64,000 nucleotides of DNA from Gigaspora margarita (lineage: Eukaryota; Glomeromycota; Glomeromycetes; Diversisporales; Gigasporaceae), in the NCBI GenBank assembly GCA_009809945.1, contig WTPW01000859.1, positions 135,956-199,955 of the forward strand, given 5' to 3'. The translations under genes were made by a program, and so were the position numbers. The notes beneath the pieces were generated by a model, which did no database searches, was not told the DNA's origin, and saw only the letters and a list, made by a program, of their open reading frames with translations. Shown here in pieces: positions 22,210 to 33,799 of this stretch. The stretch's first letter is position 1. Each line of letters opens with the position of its first letter.

Positions 22210-22497
22210 GTGATAAAGCTTGTGTTATCAAATAATAGATTTGGGCCTCATCACCATCAGAAAATTAGCATCAAACCCGGAATCTGGTATAATATATCTT
22301 CTACGGATATAACTTTTTTGACATCAGAGATTAATGATTTTTCATTTCCTAAAATTAATCTTCTGATAATTTTTTCTCTATTAAAATTTGGTTCGCTCCA
22401 TAATATTGGCGACGTAATTTGCAGCTTACGGAAAGATATGAAAATAATGTATTTGGTAGATCATGCTAACGGCAGCAATGAGGAAAAATTATTTTGA
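22210..22497 (+). CDS. unidentified 95-codon open frame
   Basis: Fairly mixed composition (His, Pro, Gly, Trp, Asp present) and a start region IKLVLSNNRFGP that recalls an LRR strand, so it may be another remnant of the LRR gene family at 18.5-19.6 kb. It begins at GTG rather than ATG and has no clear splice sites. Low confidence that it is expressed. Confidence 0.3.
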   Translation: MIKLVLSNNRFGPHHHQKISIKPGIWYNISSTDITFLTSEINDFSFPKINLLIIFSLLKFGSLHNIGDVICSLRKDMKIMYLVDHANGSNEEKLF

Positions 22498-24457
22498 TTG
22501 GTTACATGATGATCATCCGTCATTCAGAAATAGCTAATCAAATTATAAAAGATTTACAAAAAATGTGACTTTTGAAGAAATATCGCTTATATGATGCAAT
22601 AGTGACGCATTGAATTGACTTAACGTTATTCAAACTAAAAGTTCATAAGTATTTTTTATTGCATTTGAAAACTTGGGATCGAATGGGATCGAATGTTTGG
22701 GCAAGTTTTCATAATACTAATTTTTTTCTTTTTTTTTACATTTACCAATCTTTAACAGCATTAAGTGCCATTAAAAAAAGTGTTGGTTTTCTCTATTTTC
22801 ACTTCTTCTGCTACATCGTCATCCTGTTCAGATTCCTGTTCTTCTTTTTCTTGCTCTTGTTCTTGTTTTTCTTCTTTGGTAAGTGCATTAGGTCCTTTTT
22901 TTAATCGTTTTATGAAACTTTCAACATTATAGTGAATGCATTTCTTAAAATACTCTTTACAATGGTAGCAGCAGTATTCCATTGTTGCATAACAGCTATG
23001 ATGATAGCCGTGCCCACAAACCAGGACTTCACCATCATTTAAAGGTTTATGACAGTTATTACACATGTTAGGTTCAGGTGGAAAGTTTGAACTGTATCCT
23101 ATAATTAGGGTTTATTGTAAGAGATATGTTTTTTTTTAAAAAAAAAAAAAGTTATTTGGTTTATTTTTTTAATATCAAATATTTTTATTGATCTTATACG
23201 AATTTAATTTATTCTACCTGTAGGTAAACATTTGGTGTCTACGACTTCATTCATAGTAGCTAAATAGTATTTGGATTTTTTTTTGATGGATTTTGCTTTT
23301 CCCACGATTTTTGAAAATTTCTTGTAAATGATTAAGAAGAAAAATCCCAGTTTTTTCATTTAAAAAATTCAATTGTGATGCCATATAAGGATATCATTTT
23401 GCTTTAATAAAAGTGTCCCGCAAGTTTTCATTATCTTGCATATCTATATTGTAAATTTAGTTAGTGTTTTAAATAAATAAATTATTGAAATGCATACCAA
23501 TTACATAAGCTTGTTTTATAATATTTTCTGCTGTTAAATCTTTAGTAGTTTGTGCATGAATTTTGCTATGAAAATTCTCAACATAATATTCATTGAAATT
23601 TACTAAAGAAAGTTTAAATGCTTCAAAAAATGGATGGTTAGTATCTTGCCAATAAAATACATTGGATAAGAATGCAAGTGGTGCTTTGTTATAATTATGT
23701 CATCGCTACCGTAACATAAACATTCAAATTTGAAATATTCTTTCCAAATATTCATTAAATGAGCCAGATCGAAAAAGAACAGCATATATTTCTAGCACAG
23801 CTGGAACCAAATTATCCAAGAGATCAAAAACCATGCAGTATTTAATATCTTTGCAATTTGACCCAAATTTTGCCATAATTTTTTCTTTAACTTTACACCA
23901 CCTACCATGTGCTAACTCCAATAGTAAGTTAATTCGCCACGGTTTGGGGGTCTTAGCAATTTTTTTTTTTTGCTGAAAACAAAATGAAATAATTTTTTAA
24001 AAAAAGAATAATGCACAATTATGGTTTGCTCTCTACTATTCAAAGAAACGTGCAATGGACCTAATAGAGGAATAAATGAACCAATTTCAGAGGGAATATT
24101 AAAAGAAGAATTATTTAAATTCATAATTGCTTTATGAATGAAAAGCTGGCCTGGCCAGTCTGCTACAATAGGTGCTACGTGATTATCTAAATGCTGTGTA
24201 TCCTTATTAATTTTTAATATCATTTGAAGTGCATTAATGTAATCATATATTGTATGTAAACCTTGCTCTTGAAACCCAATTAGTTGAATATTTTTAGTAG
24301 ATCATTCCTCTTTTCATTCATTTATTGCATCGTCATAAACATGAACCGTTAATAATTCAATTGTATTAAAATCAAAATTTAAATCTCCAGATGCAATCCA
24401 TCATAATCTTCGTGTTCCATATGAAATATCAAAGATTCCACTATATTGATGTAATAA

Positions 24458-24623
24458 GGGGCATGCCATTTATTACATAATATTTTTTACTTAGTAGCCA
24501 CTCTTATCCATGTATAGTATGATCACTTTATCTATTTCAGATTGCTTATGATCATATATAGATGTGATGACCACCTCTGACCATGTATCCATGGTAAAAA
24601 TTATGTAATAAATGGCATGCCCC
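24458..24623. mobile_element. 166-bp PIF/Harbinger-like MITE with TAA duplication
   Basis: Perfect-looking inverted termini GGGGCATGCCATTTATTAC, flanked by TAA at 24455-24457 and 24624-24626. TWA duplication and G-run termini fit PIF/Harbinger. It interrupts the coding region of the gene at 22761-26300. Confidence 0.92.
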
Positions 24624-25470
24624 TAACCTAAAACAAATATTGCTTGCATCAATATTCTGTGGATTATGAATATTTACATTATTAAAAATAAGAGGAATTG
24701 GTGCACATAATTTACAGATTTGCAAATAAATGTTGCCAAATGTGAGGCTGTCGATAGAGTTGTTGCATTAGGATGTCTTTCTTCATGTATATTACGATAG
24801 TCATCAAGATTATAAACAAATAAAATATTATTCTAAAAAAAATTTATTTAATACATCTATATAACAATAACAATATAAATTATTAAATTTATATAAAAAA
24901 ATAATTACTTTGTTTGTAAAAAAGCTTTGACTATTTTGATAATGATCTTGAACAAGTTTTTTTTTGTAATTATTGATTGTTTTACTACAAACCGAAATAC
25001 CCAAATTATGCAATATATCAATAGCAGCAGATGATATTCCAGATGCTGAGAGATACAAACCAACCTCTAATTCAAAACTATTAACAAACATATTTCGTAT
25101 ATTTGCCATCATGTAACAAAAACTAACTACTGTTTTTTGTTCTTCTATTTTTTTGTATGTAGATCTTTCATTAGGAATTAAAGCCTTAACCATCTGATCA
25201 AAAAACCCATGCAAACGAGCATTGGCATTTTCTATCATTAATTGAAAACAAACGGGGCTAAGTTCAATAAAACCAGGTCTATCCCATTGCAATTGATAAA
25301 GAACTTTCGTTAGAATTTGAACCTGATCTGCAAATATGAGACCATTGTTGGAAGAAGACTTCTTGGTATTACAATATGCGACTGGTTTATCATTAATGTT
25401 CACTTCTTTTATTTCAACCAGGGGTTTTTTGTTTGTATGATGATCAGGCTCTACTATATCTAAATAATAA

Positions 25471-26117
25471 CTATCCCTTAGATTGTAGTAGAACACAGGC
25501 AAATTTGCCTGCGTTTTTGCACTTTTTTTGCTCTGATTTACTTTTTTTAAATACCAAGATAATTAAATAAAACTTTGTACAATTATATTTAAAAATAAGG
25601 ATTACTTTTTGTAAAATTAGTTTTTGTATTGTAAGAAAAAAAATTTAAGTTATATATAAGCTAAAAATAGATACCTTTACGAAAAAAATTTTTTAAAAAA
25701 TTTTATCACAATTTCTCTATAATATTTTAGGTTTAGTTTTAAAGCTATAGTTCTTAAGACAATATTGTAGTTTATATAAAGGATGATAACTTTTATTATT
25801 GCAACTTTAATGATTTATTTGTAAAAATTAAAGCTTGTATTAGAAGTAAAAATTTTTTTTATAGACGGGAATATATAAAATTTAAGAAAACCTAAAGAAA
25901 AATTTTAATAGTAAAAATGCTAATACAAGAACTTTAAACTTTGATTATACTAAAGTTTTCTAATAATTTTAAAAAATTTTCATAACAAAGTTATTAAAAC
26001 AAAACTCAAAGAATATTTTTTACTTAGAAAAGATATAGCTAAAATCAATATTTAAAATTTTATTAAAATTTTTAAAATATGCAGGCAAATTTGCCTGTGT
26101 TACAATCTAAGGGATAG
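25471..26117. mobile_element. 647-bp element with self-palindromic terminal core
   Basis: Inverted termini start CTATCCCTTAGATTGTA and contain the 16-bp perfect palindrome CAGGCAAATTTGCCTG at 25496-25511 and 26082-26097. The left arm has a 4-bp insertion (GTAG). The AT-rich interior has no gene. It splits the N-terminal part of the gene at 22761-26300. No target duplication was recognised, so the class is unknown. Confidence 0.75.
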
Positions 26118-26810
26118 CATATTTCTTGCCTGATTTTTAGATCACTATATTGTTTTAACGTTCCTTTATTTTGTGCTTTATTATATGCAATAGAAGTAAT
26201 TTTCTGAAAAAGAGTAGAATTTCTATCACAATTTTGTATAGAAGCGCCCACAAAGATTTTTTTTAGTAAAAAAAAAAAAAAAAGAATATACTTTTTAGTA
26301 ATAACGATTAGTACCATGCAACGCCATATGGAGAAGAATCATTATATGGGTCCTTGTAAGTATTACCGTATTTTTGTATTTCATTCTTCCATATTCTTGC
26401 AAATATCAGTAAAAACTAAAAATACCACATCCGATGACCTTAAAATGTATCTGGTACAAATCAAGGTACCTTAAACGGCATTTTGTGATTTAATGACTTT
26501 GGCCAATCAGAATAAGCCATCAATCATTGACAATCCTTGTGATTATAGCCAATTTCCCTCATGCTGAATTTGAGTAAATTAGAATTTATATAATGAGAAA
26601 GATCTTGATTATCGCAGGTTTATATACTGTATGACTATAGTACAAATGTACCATACAAAATTAAAATTTAACTTTTTCACCATAATTTAAAATAAGCAGA
26701 AAGTAGAAAGTTTCTATCCAATTTTAGGTTTAAAATATTTGTATTTACTGTCTATAATAAAAATTATTACGCCTTAAATACTATAGCAGATAGTATAATC
26801 GAAGCCAAAA

Positions 26811-26963
26811 ATGCACTACTGTGCTTTTTGTGGTAGCAATCATACTGATAATTTTACTTTAAAGCTATCAAATAATTTAAAGATAACAAAAGAAAAAGCG
26901 CTTAATAATATAGGGAATATTTCACTAATCCGGAATACTATATTTGTATTATATATATATTAG
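26811..26963 (+). CDS. small protein or first exon with CxxC motif
   Basis: An ATG-started 50-codon frame MHYCAFCGSNHTDNFTLKLS... with a CxxC pair near the N-terminus, like one half of a zinc ribbon, followed by a Lys/Asn/Ile-rich segment with NIGNISLIRNTI. Composition is more protein-like than neighbouring frames. It could be the first exon of a longer gene (possible donor GTATTA at 26946), but no second exon was identified. Family not recognised. Confidence 0.35.
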   Translation: MHYCAFCGSNHTDNFTLKLSNNLKITKEKALNNIGNISLIRNTIFVLYIY

Positions 26964-27549
26964 GGTTTAAAATGTAATATAGCCAAATTGTACAAGGAAT
27001 TTTATATTAATTAACTGTTAATTAAAGTATATCAATATATGCTTACAAAATAAATCGAATAACAACTAAAAGTAATTTCTCAACTCAAAATTTTTCTATA
27101 CCGCTTTAAGATTTTTATTTGTAATATTTTCAGTCGTAGTTTTTAATTTATCGATTAAAGTCTTTAGGATAATAACCCTATCTTAGAGATGATCTATATA
27201 ATTGCAATTATGATGATCGAAAGTGTAATTATCGTTACGTATTATAAATATTTAATAAAGTGGTTATATACATATGTAAAAAAATCACTAAATTTAAATA
27301 TTCTAAGAGTATATATTAGAATTGTTAGTGTAAGTGATACTATGTTTTAACAAAATTCAATTTGCCATAAACTTTAAGTTGATATGTTGATATATATTTG
27401 ATGTTGTCAAGATCTGAGCAATTTATTTTCATCTTTAATTCAATTCAAAGTTTGGCAGTGCTTAGGAATTTTGCTGAATTACAGTATACAAATATTTAGA
27501 AAGTCGATAGTTCAGTAAGTATATAGTTTTTATTTGAATTAAATATTAT
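26964..27549. other. intergenic, nothing recognised
   Basis: AT-rich DNA without a supportable gene, leading up to the composite repeat at 27550. Confidence 0.5.
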
Positions 27550-30069
27550 CAGCAAAATAAATATATGAAATCTTTCGAAAGGAATTGCATGCTGAAATCT
27601 TTCGAAAGAATTGCGATTGATGTGAAATCTTTCGAAAGAATCGCAATCTTTCGAAAGATTTCGATATGTATTTCTTTCAAAAGATTTCGAAAGAAATTTT
27701 GAAATATTTTGAAATATATTGCGAAATATTGCGAAATAGGGCAAATAAAAACAATGCAACCCCATACCTAATTTGTACCTAATTATCCTCTCTGGGGTCA
27801 CAGGAGGTAATTTTTTGCATATTATCACAATATTTCACAAAATTTCAAAAATTTTTTAAAAAAATAAATAAACGATATACATATTCACATAATCATGCTT
27901 TTGCAAATTTTTGATCATTTTCACAGGTTTTCGCATTGTTTCGCATTTTAATATAAAATTTTATATTTTTTATTTATTATTATACATTATATATTTTAAA
28001 TTTATTTTAAATTAAATATATATTTTTATTTAATATTACATATTTTATTATATATTACCGGTATTATACATATATTATACAAAAAAAAATGAAAAAAAAA
28101 TGACAAAAAAAAATGAAACCAAAAAAAAAATGAAAAAACAAAACTGAAAATGAAAAAAACAGTATTTAAAATACTTTCGCACTTCTTTGCATATAATCTC
28201 ATAAAAAACTAGCCCTATATGCTTATTTTCACTCACCCCAGTTAGCTATTATTTTGCTTCTTTGTTTTAACTATCGTTTCGCTTCGGCTATTCTTTTATT
28301 TTTGCTATCATCTTTGTTTTGCTCTTCTTTTTAAATACTTCCTAAAAATAGTAGAGAAGTGAAAAATAAAAAAAAACCACTTTTCAAAAGTGTTGGTATT
28401 CCTGGAAAAATTCAGTTTGTTCTTGCAAAGTGCCAGAGAAGTTAGAGTTGGTGTTCTTGTAAAGTACCAAAAAAGTCAGATCGTATTCTTGCAAAGTTCC
28501 AAAGAAAGTCAGGAATAAATAAAAAAAATTAAAAAAATAAGTAAAAAAAAAGAAAAACAACCAAAAAACAAAAATTTAAGCAAACTAAATAAAAAAAATG
28601 AAGACCCAAATCTCTATTTCCCTAAAGTAAGAGTTCGTTTCTTGCAATTTAGAAATTGTCAAAGGTTTTAAAATGTGCTGAAATAAAAAAAAANNNNNNN
28701 NNNNNNNNNNNNNNNNNNNNNNNNNNNNNNNNNNNNNNNNNNNNNNNNNNNNNNNNNNNNNNNNNNNNNNNNNNNNNNNNNNNNNNNNNNNNNNNNNNNN
28801 NNNNNNNNNNNNNNNNNNNNNNNNNNNNNNNNNNNNNNNNNNNNNNNNNNNNNNNNNNNNNNNNNNNNNNNNNNNNNNNNNNNNNNNNNNNNNNNNNNNN
28901 NNNNNNNNNNNNNNNNNNNNNNNNNNNNNNNNNNNNNNNNNNNNNNNNNNNNNNNNNNNNNNNNNNNNNNNNNNNNNNNNNNNNNNNNNNNNNNNNNNNN
29001 NNNNNNNNNNNNNNNNNNNNNNNNNNNNNNNNNNNNNNNNNNNNNNNNNNNNNNNNNNNNNNNNNNNNNNNNNNNNNNNNNNNNNNNNNNNNNNNNNNNN
29101 NNNNNNNNNNNNNNNNNNNNNNNNNNNNNNNNNNNNNNNNNNNNNNNNNNNNNNNNNNNNNNNNNNNNNNNNNNNNNNNNNNNNNNNNNNNNNNNNNNNN
29201 NNNNNNNNNNNNNNNNNNNNNNNNNNNNNNNNNNNNNNNNNNNNNNNNNNNNNNNNNNNNNNNNNNNNNNNNNNNNNNNNNNNNNNNNNNNNNNNNNNNN
29301 NNNNNNNNNNNNNNNNNNNNNNNNNNNNNNNNNNNNNNNNNNNNNNNNNNNNNNNNNNNNNNNNNNNNNNNNNNNNNNNNNNNNNNNNNNNNNNNNNNNN
29401 NNNNNNNNNNNNNNNNNNNNNNNNNNNNNNNNNNNNNNNNNNNNNNNNNNNNNNNNNNNNNNNNNNNNNNNNNNNNNNNNNNNNNNNNNNNNNNNNNNNN
29501 NNNNNNNNNNNNNNNNNNNNNNNNNNNNNNNNNNNNNNNNNNNNNNNNNNNNNNNNNNNNNNNNNNNNNNNNNNNNNNNNNNNNNNNNNNNNNNNNNNNN
29601 NNNNNNNNNNNNNNNNNNNNNNNNNNNNNNNNNNNNNNNNNNNNNNTTTTTTTACCCGGTGATTCAAAACACTATGTAATTGTTAAAGCGAAAGAAAAAA
29701 AACAATGTAAACTGTATAGAAGATCTAATTTATAAACAAAGATCTAATCTGATCTTGTAATACAGAATTTGTAGATTAATTTCGATATATAATACAAAAT
29801 TTTGAACTATTTCGAAAATATAGTCCAATGCGTCCTTAGCATGACCCAGGTTACATATCCTGATCCAGCTGATCCAGCCAGTTCTAAAATATTTCAAATT
29901 ATTTCGATTACAAAATATTTCAAAAAATATTTCAAATCCACTTTCAAAATATTTTAAAATATTTCGAAAGCTGAAATATTTCTAAATATATTGCGATATG
30001 CGAAATCTTTCAAAAGATTTTGCAGTAATGCAATATCTGTCGAAATATTTCAGTACTATAAATTTGCTG
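27550..30069. mobile_element. composite dispersed repeat, copy with TTTCGAAAG termini
   Basis: Both ends hold clusters of TTTCGAAAGATTTCG-like boxes (27565-27735 and 29800-30052). The outermost inverted pair is CAGCAAA (27550) with TTTGCTG (30069). The interior from about 27890 to 28693 and from 29647 to about 29900 matches the interior of the repeat at 2936-4917 block by block, although the termini differ completely. No transposase gene. The centre is an assembly gap. Confidence 0.65.
28694..29646. other. assembly gap, 953 N
   Basis: By alignment with the related repeat at 2936-4917, the missing part corresponds to about 4040-4690 there, a low-complexity CAAGAATG/GACACCAATGAC-type region. 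A collapsed minisatellite is therefore the likely cause of the gap (inference). Confidence 0.9.
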
Positions 30070-30095
30070 ATAATTCAGGTTATGCTTATATCATT

Positions 30096-30479
30096 TATTA
30101 TTGTATGGCAATGTTGTTACTGCCATACCAAAATTTTGATCGTATTTGTATGGTTGAATTTTAAAATTCTTATTAGACAGAGCCGATATTATAATTAGCT
30201 CTGTCTAACAAGAATTTTAAAATTCAACCGTACAAATACGTATGATCAAAAATTTTGGTGCAGCAGTACGTAACAACAGCTGGACAATAATACTGTTATT
30301 GTATGGATAGATAAAAAATCGACACATTGGTATAGATATATATCAGTGATCGAACCAAATACCTGTCAGAGTTATATGGGCAGTGTTGCGACCCATATAT
30401 CTCTGACAGATATTTGATCCGATAACTGATATACACCCATACCACCATACTGATATTTTTTCATCCACTATACAATAAC
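30096..30479. mobile_element. two adjacent palindromic miniature elements
   Basis: Palindrome A (30096-30292) has arms containing GAATTTTAAAATTC and TTAGACAGAGC. Palindrome B (30295-30479) has arms containing TATATATCAG, CTGTCAGAG and CCATATA. Both start with TTATTGTAYGG and end in its complement, so they are probably the same family inserted side by side. No open frame. Confidence 0.75.
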
Positions 30480-30897
30480 TTATAATTATTACTAAATTTT
30501 TTGTTTATATCTGAAAGCGATGAACATTAAACAAAGAAAAGTGGATAATGATTTTTAATCAAAAGAATAAATACTAATATAGTAGATAATAAAAATGCTA
30601 TATCTATTAATTCTGGTATGGATAGTTAGTCTTTTGTTTTTTATTGCTTTTCGAATTATGCCACACCAGTATATTCAGATTGAAAATTCCACTATTTGTA
30701 ATTTAAAATTTTCATCAACCTAAATTTTTTTTAGATCTGAAGCTTAGAAAATAAACCGGATGATCAGATTAATGATATTAGATTTTTTTTATTAGTTTTA
30801 AAGTTATTAAATTTTTTGTACAGACCCAATCTTTAATAACTTTTTGTAACTTGATAAGTAATAAAAATTTAAATTTTTTTTTATAGCTAGAGATTGG
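30480..30897. other. intergenic, nothing recognised
   Basis: AT-rich sequence with no supportable gene or repeat structure. Confidence 0.5.
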
Positions 30898-31039
30898 AAC
30901 CGCCTAAAATTTTTCTTAATTGTTTAATCGTTTAACCATTTAATTTGGCTGGCATTAAAATAATTCTGACCCACTACCAACATAATTCTGCCCAGAACTA
31001 TATAGCAATTTTTAAACGGTTAAACGGTTCCAATCCCTA
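30898..31039. mobile_element. 142-bp hAT-type MITE
   Basis: Inverted termini TAGAGATTGGAACCG and, on the other strand, TAGGGATTGGAACCG, matching the hAT YARNG start. Flanks TTTATAGC and TTCTTAGC agree at 6 of 8 positions, as expected for an old 8-bp duplication. Confidence 0.75.
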
Positions 31040-32300
31040 TTCTTAGCTAGATTATTAACAAATAAATTTTTTAAAGAACAATAAATAGAACAAGTAATAC
31101 GTAAGCAGCAAGTGTCATGAATCAAATTTTTAAGTGATTATTATTTTATTATATTACAAACTAATTATTTACATTATTAATTGTCGGGAATAATGCTGAA
31201 GATTTTTACAGGGCTATCTCCAAATTTCTGGGTCGGATGTGTCAGATCTAGGTCAGCATTTAGCCCTAGTTGTTGGCAGGTTCTATAGCAAAATTATCAG
31301 CTTGGCATTTTTTACTGATTAATGAATAGATATGATTTATTAGTAAAATTTTTATAAACAAGGAGGTCTACAGATTAATTATAGAACTCCTGGTCTATGT
31401 TAAGATTTGCTTTGGAAGATTATCATATGATTATATAAATTTTAGCTAGAGTGTTAAGGATTATGCGATGTGATAGAGTAAATTATGTGATGCAATGCTA
31501 TTGAGACCAATTTTGAGTTCAGTAATTTTTTATATCATTAGCAGATGGTTTCCGATACATCTATTCACCAATTAAATCCATTCACATAATAATTATGCCT
31601 TTTTTGTTCAATTATATGAAGCATATGTGATGCGAAAAAATGGTTAATTATGCACAAAATTTTGCATTACATAATTTTAGATACTTCAATTTTAGCTTTA
31701 CTAATTTTATTATTATTCCTGACATTAATTGAGTAATTAGATTATATAGATTTATTAACAAAAACAAAAGAAATCGAATGAATATTAAAGAGATTTGGTA
31801 TCTTAAATTTAAGTAAAGTATTTGAAAAAATATTATTTTATTATTTTAATAAAAAAGTTTTAAAGTGTTATTAGAATATAAACTACTTTATAAATAATAA
31901 TCAATAATTAAAAACTGCTCTAAATATCTAGAAATTCAAAATGTTATATTTAAAAATTATAGAAAATTAATAGATTTCAAGAAGTTGAAATTAATTTATT
32001 TGTTTTTATATATATTAAAGTGAGATCTTGCTTTTATTTTTATTATTAATTTAAAACAATTATTATAAGAAGTATCCTCCTTTTGTACAAGTACAAAAGA
32101 TTCAAATTATATACAAAAATTAAAAATATGAATAACTTTATTTGCAATTTAAGCTTACTAGAGTAATAATAAAATTATTTATTTAGATCTAAAGTAGCTA
32201 AAAAATATCTAGAATTATAAACAAGTTTGTTTATTAATTTATTTATTTAATAAAGTATTTTAAATTTTTTAGTTTAATTATCTTTTAAGAGTAGATTATA
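31040..32300. other. intergenic, nothing recognised
   Basis: Very AT-rich sequence without a supportable gene, RNA or repeat. Confidence 0.5.
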
Positions 32301-32548
32301 TGGGGGTGAGTCAATAGAGATCAAGCAAATTTTTTATAATAAAGTTTTTTTGAAACTTTGAACAGAAATAACTTAACAAAAATTTAATCAAATTTGATAA
32401 AAATTTTTTTAAATTAATTTTATAAACCTGTAGAATTAATTAAAAAAAATTTATTAAATTTGATCAAGTTTTTGTTAAATTATCTTGATTTAAACTTTTA
32501 AAAAAAAGTACTAAAAAAATTTGCTTGATTTCTATTGACTCACCTCCA
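32301..32548. mobile_element. 248-bp Tc1/mariner-like MITE
   Basis: Same family as 3059-3308: termini TGGGGGTGAGTCAATAG and CTATTGACTCACCTCCA, flanked by TA at 32299-32300 and 32549-32550. The interior is nearly palindromic. Confidence 0.92.
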
Positions 32549-32691
32549 TATATAGATTAATTTTTATATAATAAATATAGCAAATCAAGACCTTATTAGT
32601 TATATAGAGAATAAAAAATATGTTCTAATAAAAATTTTCAAGAACATAATTAATTTTTTTCAAAATTTTATATTTTGCAGATTAAAAAATA

Positions 32692-33027
32692 GTCAAATCT
32701 CTATAAATACAACTTTTATAAATGTAATACCTCATTAAATACATATTTTTATTTTGTTTGTAAGCAATTATTAGTGCTAGACACACATTCTATATTCTGT
32801 AAATGCATGTTTCTTAAATAATTTTCTATATCACACTACCTTCTTAAATGCACATAGCCAATCAAATTATAGTATTTAAGATAGATTATACAGTTTTTAA
32901 TAGAGGTTATACAACTTAATAATCTAATTTTTAAAGCTGCAATTTAATTGGCTCTTCCTAAATGCAATACCTACCTAAATGCATGTTGTAGGCTTATTTG
33001 TACATATTGCATTTATAGAGGTTTGAC
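32692..33027. mobile_element. 336-bp Tc1/mariner-like MITE
   Basis: Inverted termini GTCAAAYCTCTATAAATRC with TA at 32690-32691 and 33028-33029. The subterminal box TAAATGYAATACC is repeated inside. Confidence 0.9.
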
Positions 33028-33549
33028 TATATGCTCTTTTAAAAATATAAATTTTAATAAACAAATTATATTAAAAAAGTAGACTTGTATATAGCTATAG
33101 TAGCCTCAAATTTGCTACTGTTCACAAAATTATTAATTTTGATTGGTTAGATCATATAATTATCACATAATTTTTTTAAACAAAAAATTAATATCCAATC
33201 TTTAACTATTTGCTTATCAGTAAATATTTAACCAATATTAATAATTTTACTACTATTAAAATTACAAATATCTATTCTATAACTTTTATAATAAATTTTA
33301 AATTAACTTATTTAACAAAATTTCTTTAATTTTAAAAAGAAAAAATTTTTATATTAAATAATTTATATATTCTCTACTTTTAAAACACATTAGTTGGTCA
33401 ACTCTTTTCAATAATCTCTCATACCAAATTTTTAGTAAATTTTTCAAAACTACCAACCTACAAAAAACTATTTAGTTATTATATTTAAATATACAAATCT
33501 CTACCATAGCTGCTAACAGGTACAAAGTTTATTCACTGAGTGTTTTGCA
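33028..33549. other. intergenic, nothing recognised
   Basis: AT-rich spacer between two miniature elements, with no coding signal. Confidence 0.5.
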
Positions 33550-33791
33550 AGGACCTCAAACATCTTTCATATAGATCATAACTAGGTTTTGGCCAATTTT
33601 GATCTAATTAGCTAAAAAAAACAAAACTGCATTTTGTTAAATAACTCTTAATCCAGTGATCAGAATTGAATAAACTTTTTTTTGTTAGATGTGCCTTACT
33701 AAAAGCTTTATTTTAAAAAAGTTCATCTTTTGCTTTTCAAATTTTAGGGATTTTTGCTAAAATACATAATGTATTAGATATTTGGGGTTCT
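33550..33791. mobile_element. hAT-type MITE, family of three, copy 1
   Basis: Inverted ends AGGACCTCAAACATCT and AGAACCCCAAATATCT, flanked by a perfect 8-bp duplication GTTTTGCA (33542-33549 and 33792-33799). The interior matches the copies at 43481-43773 and 56023-56317 (GGATTTTGGCCAATTTTGAT-like and GATGTGCCTTACT boxes) but is about 50 bp shorter. Confidence 0.92.
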
Positions 33792-33799
33792 GTTTTGCA

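Larger units (their letters stand above)
22761..26300 (-). pseudogene. decayed multi-exon gene with C-terminal RING-like zinc domain
   Basis: Read from high to low coordinates: an N-terminal piece (26117-26250); a long exon 24912-25502; an intron with donor GTAATT and acceptor TTTTTTAG; DDYRNIHEERHPNATTLS (about 24750-24805); DWPGQLFIHKAI and IPSEIGSFIPLLGPLHVSLN (24040-24165); a slip in an A12 run near 23965; LLDNLVPAVLEIYAVLFRSG (about 23765-23825); a short GT...AG intron near 23445-23500; and the C-terminal exon 22761-23066. That exon has CNNC, CGHGYHHSC and CCYHC, a plausible zinc-binding RING-like fold, then an acidic tail. I believe this architecture belongs to an expanded family in Glomeromycotina (recollection, not checked). 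Function unknown. Frame shifts, stops and two inserted elements (24458-24623, 25471-26117) show that this copy is dead. Confidence 0.7.

Noticed and set aside
28585..29735. Two roughly 360-codon open frames on opposite strands
   Set aside because: They exist only because the assembly gap contains no stop codons.
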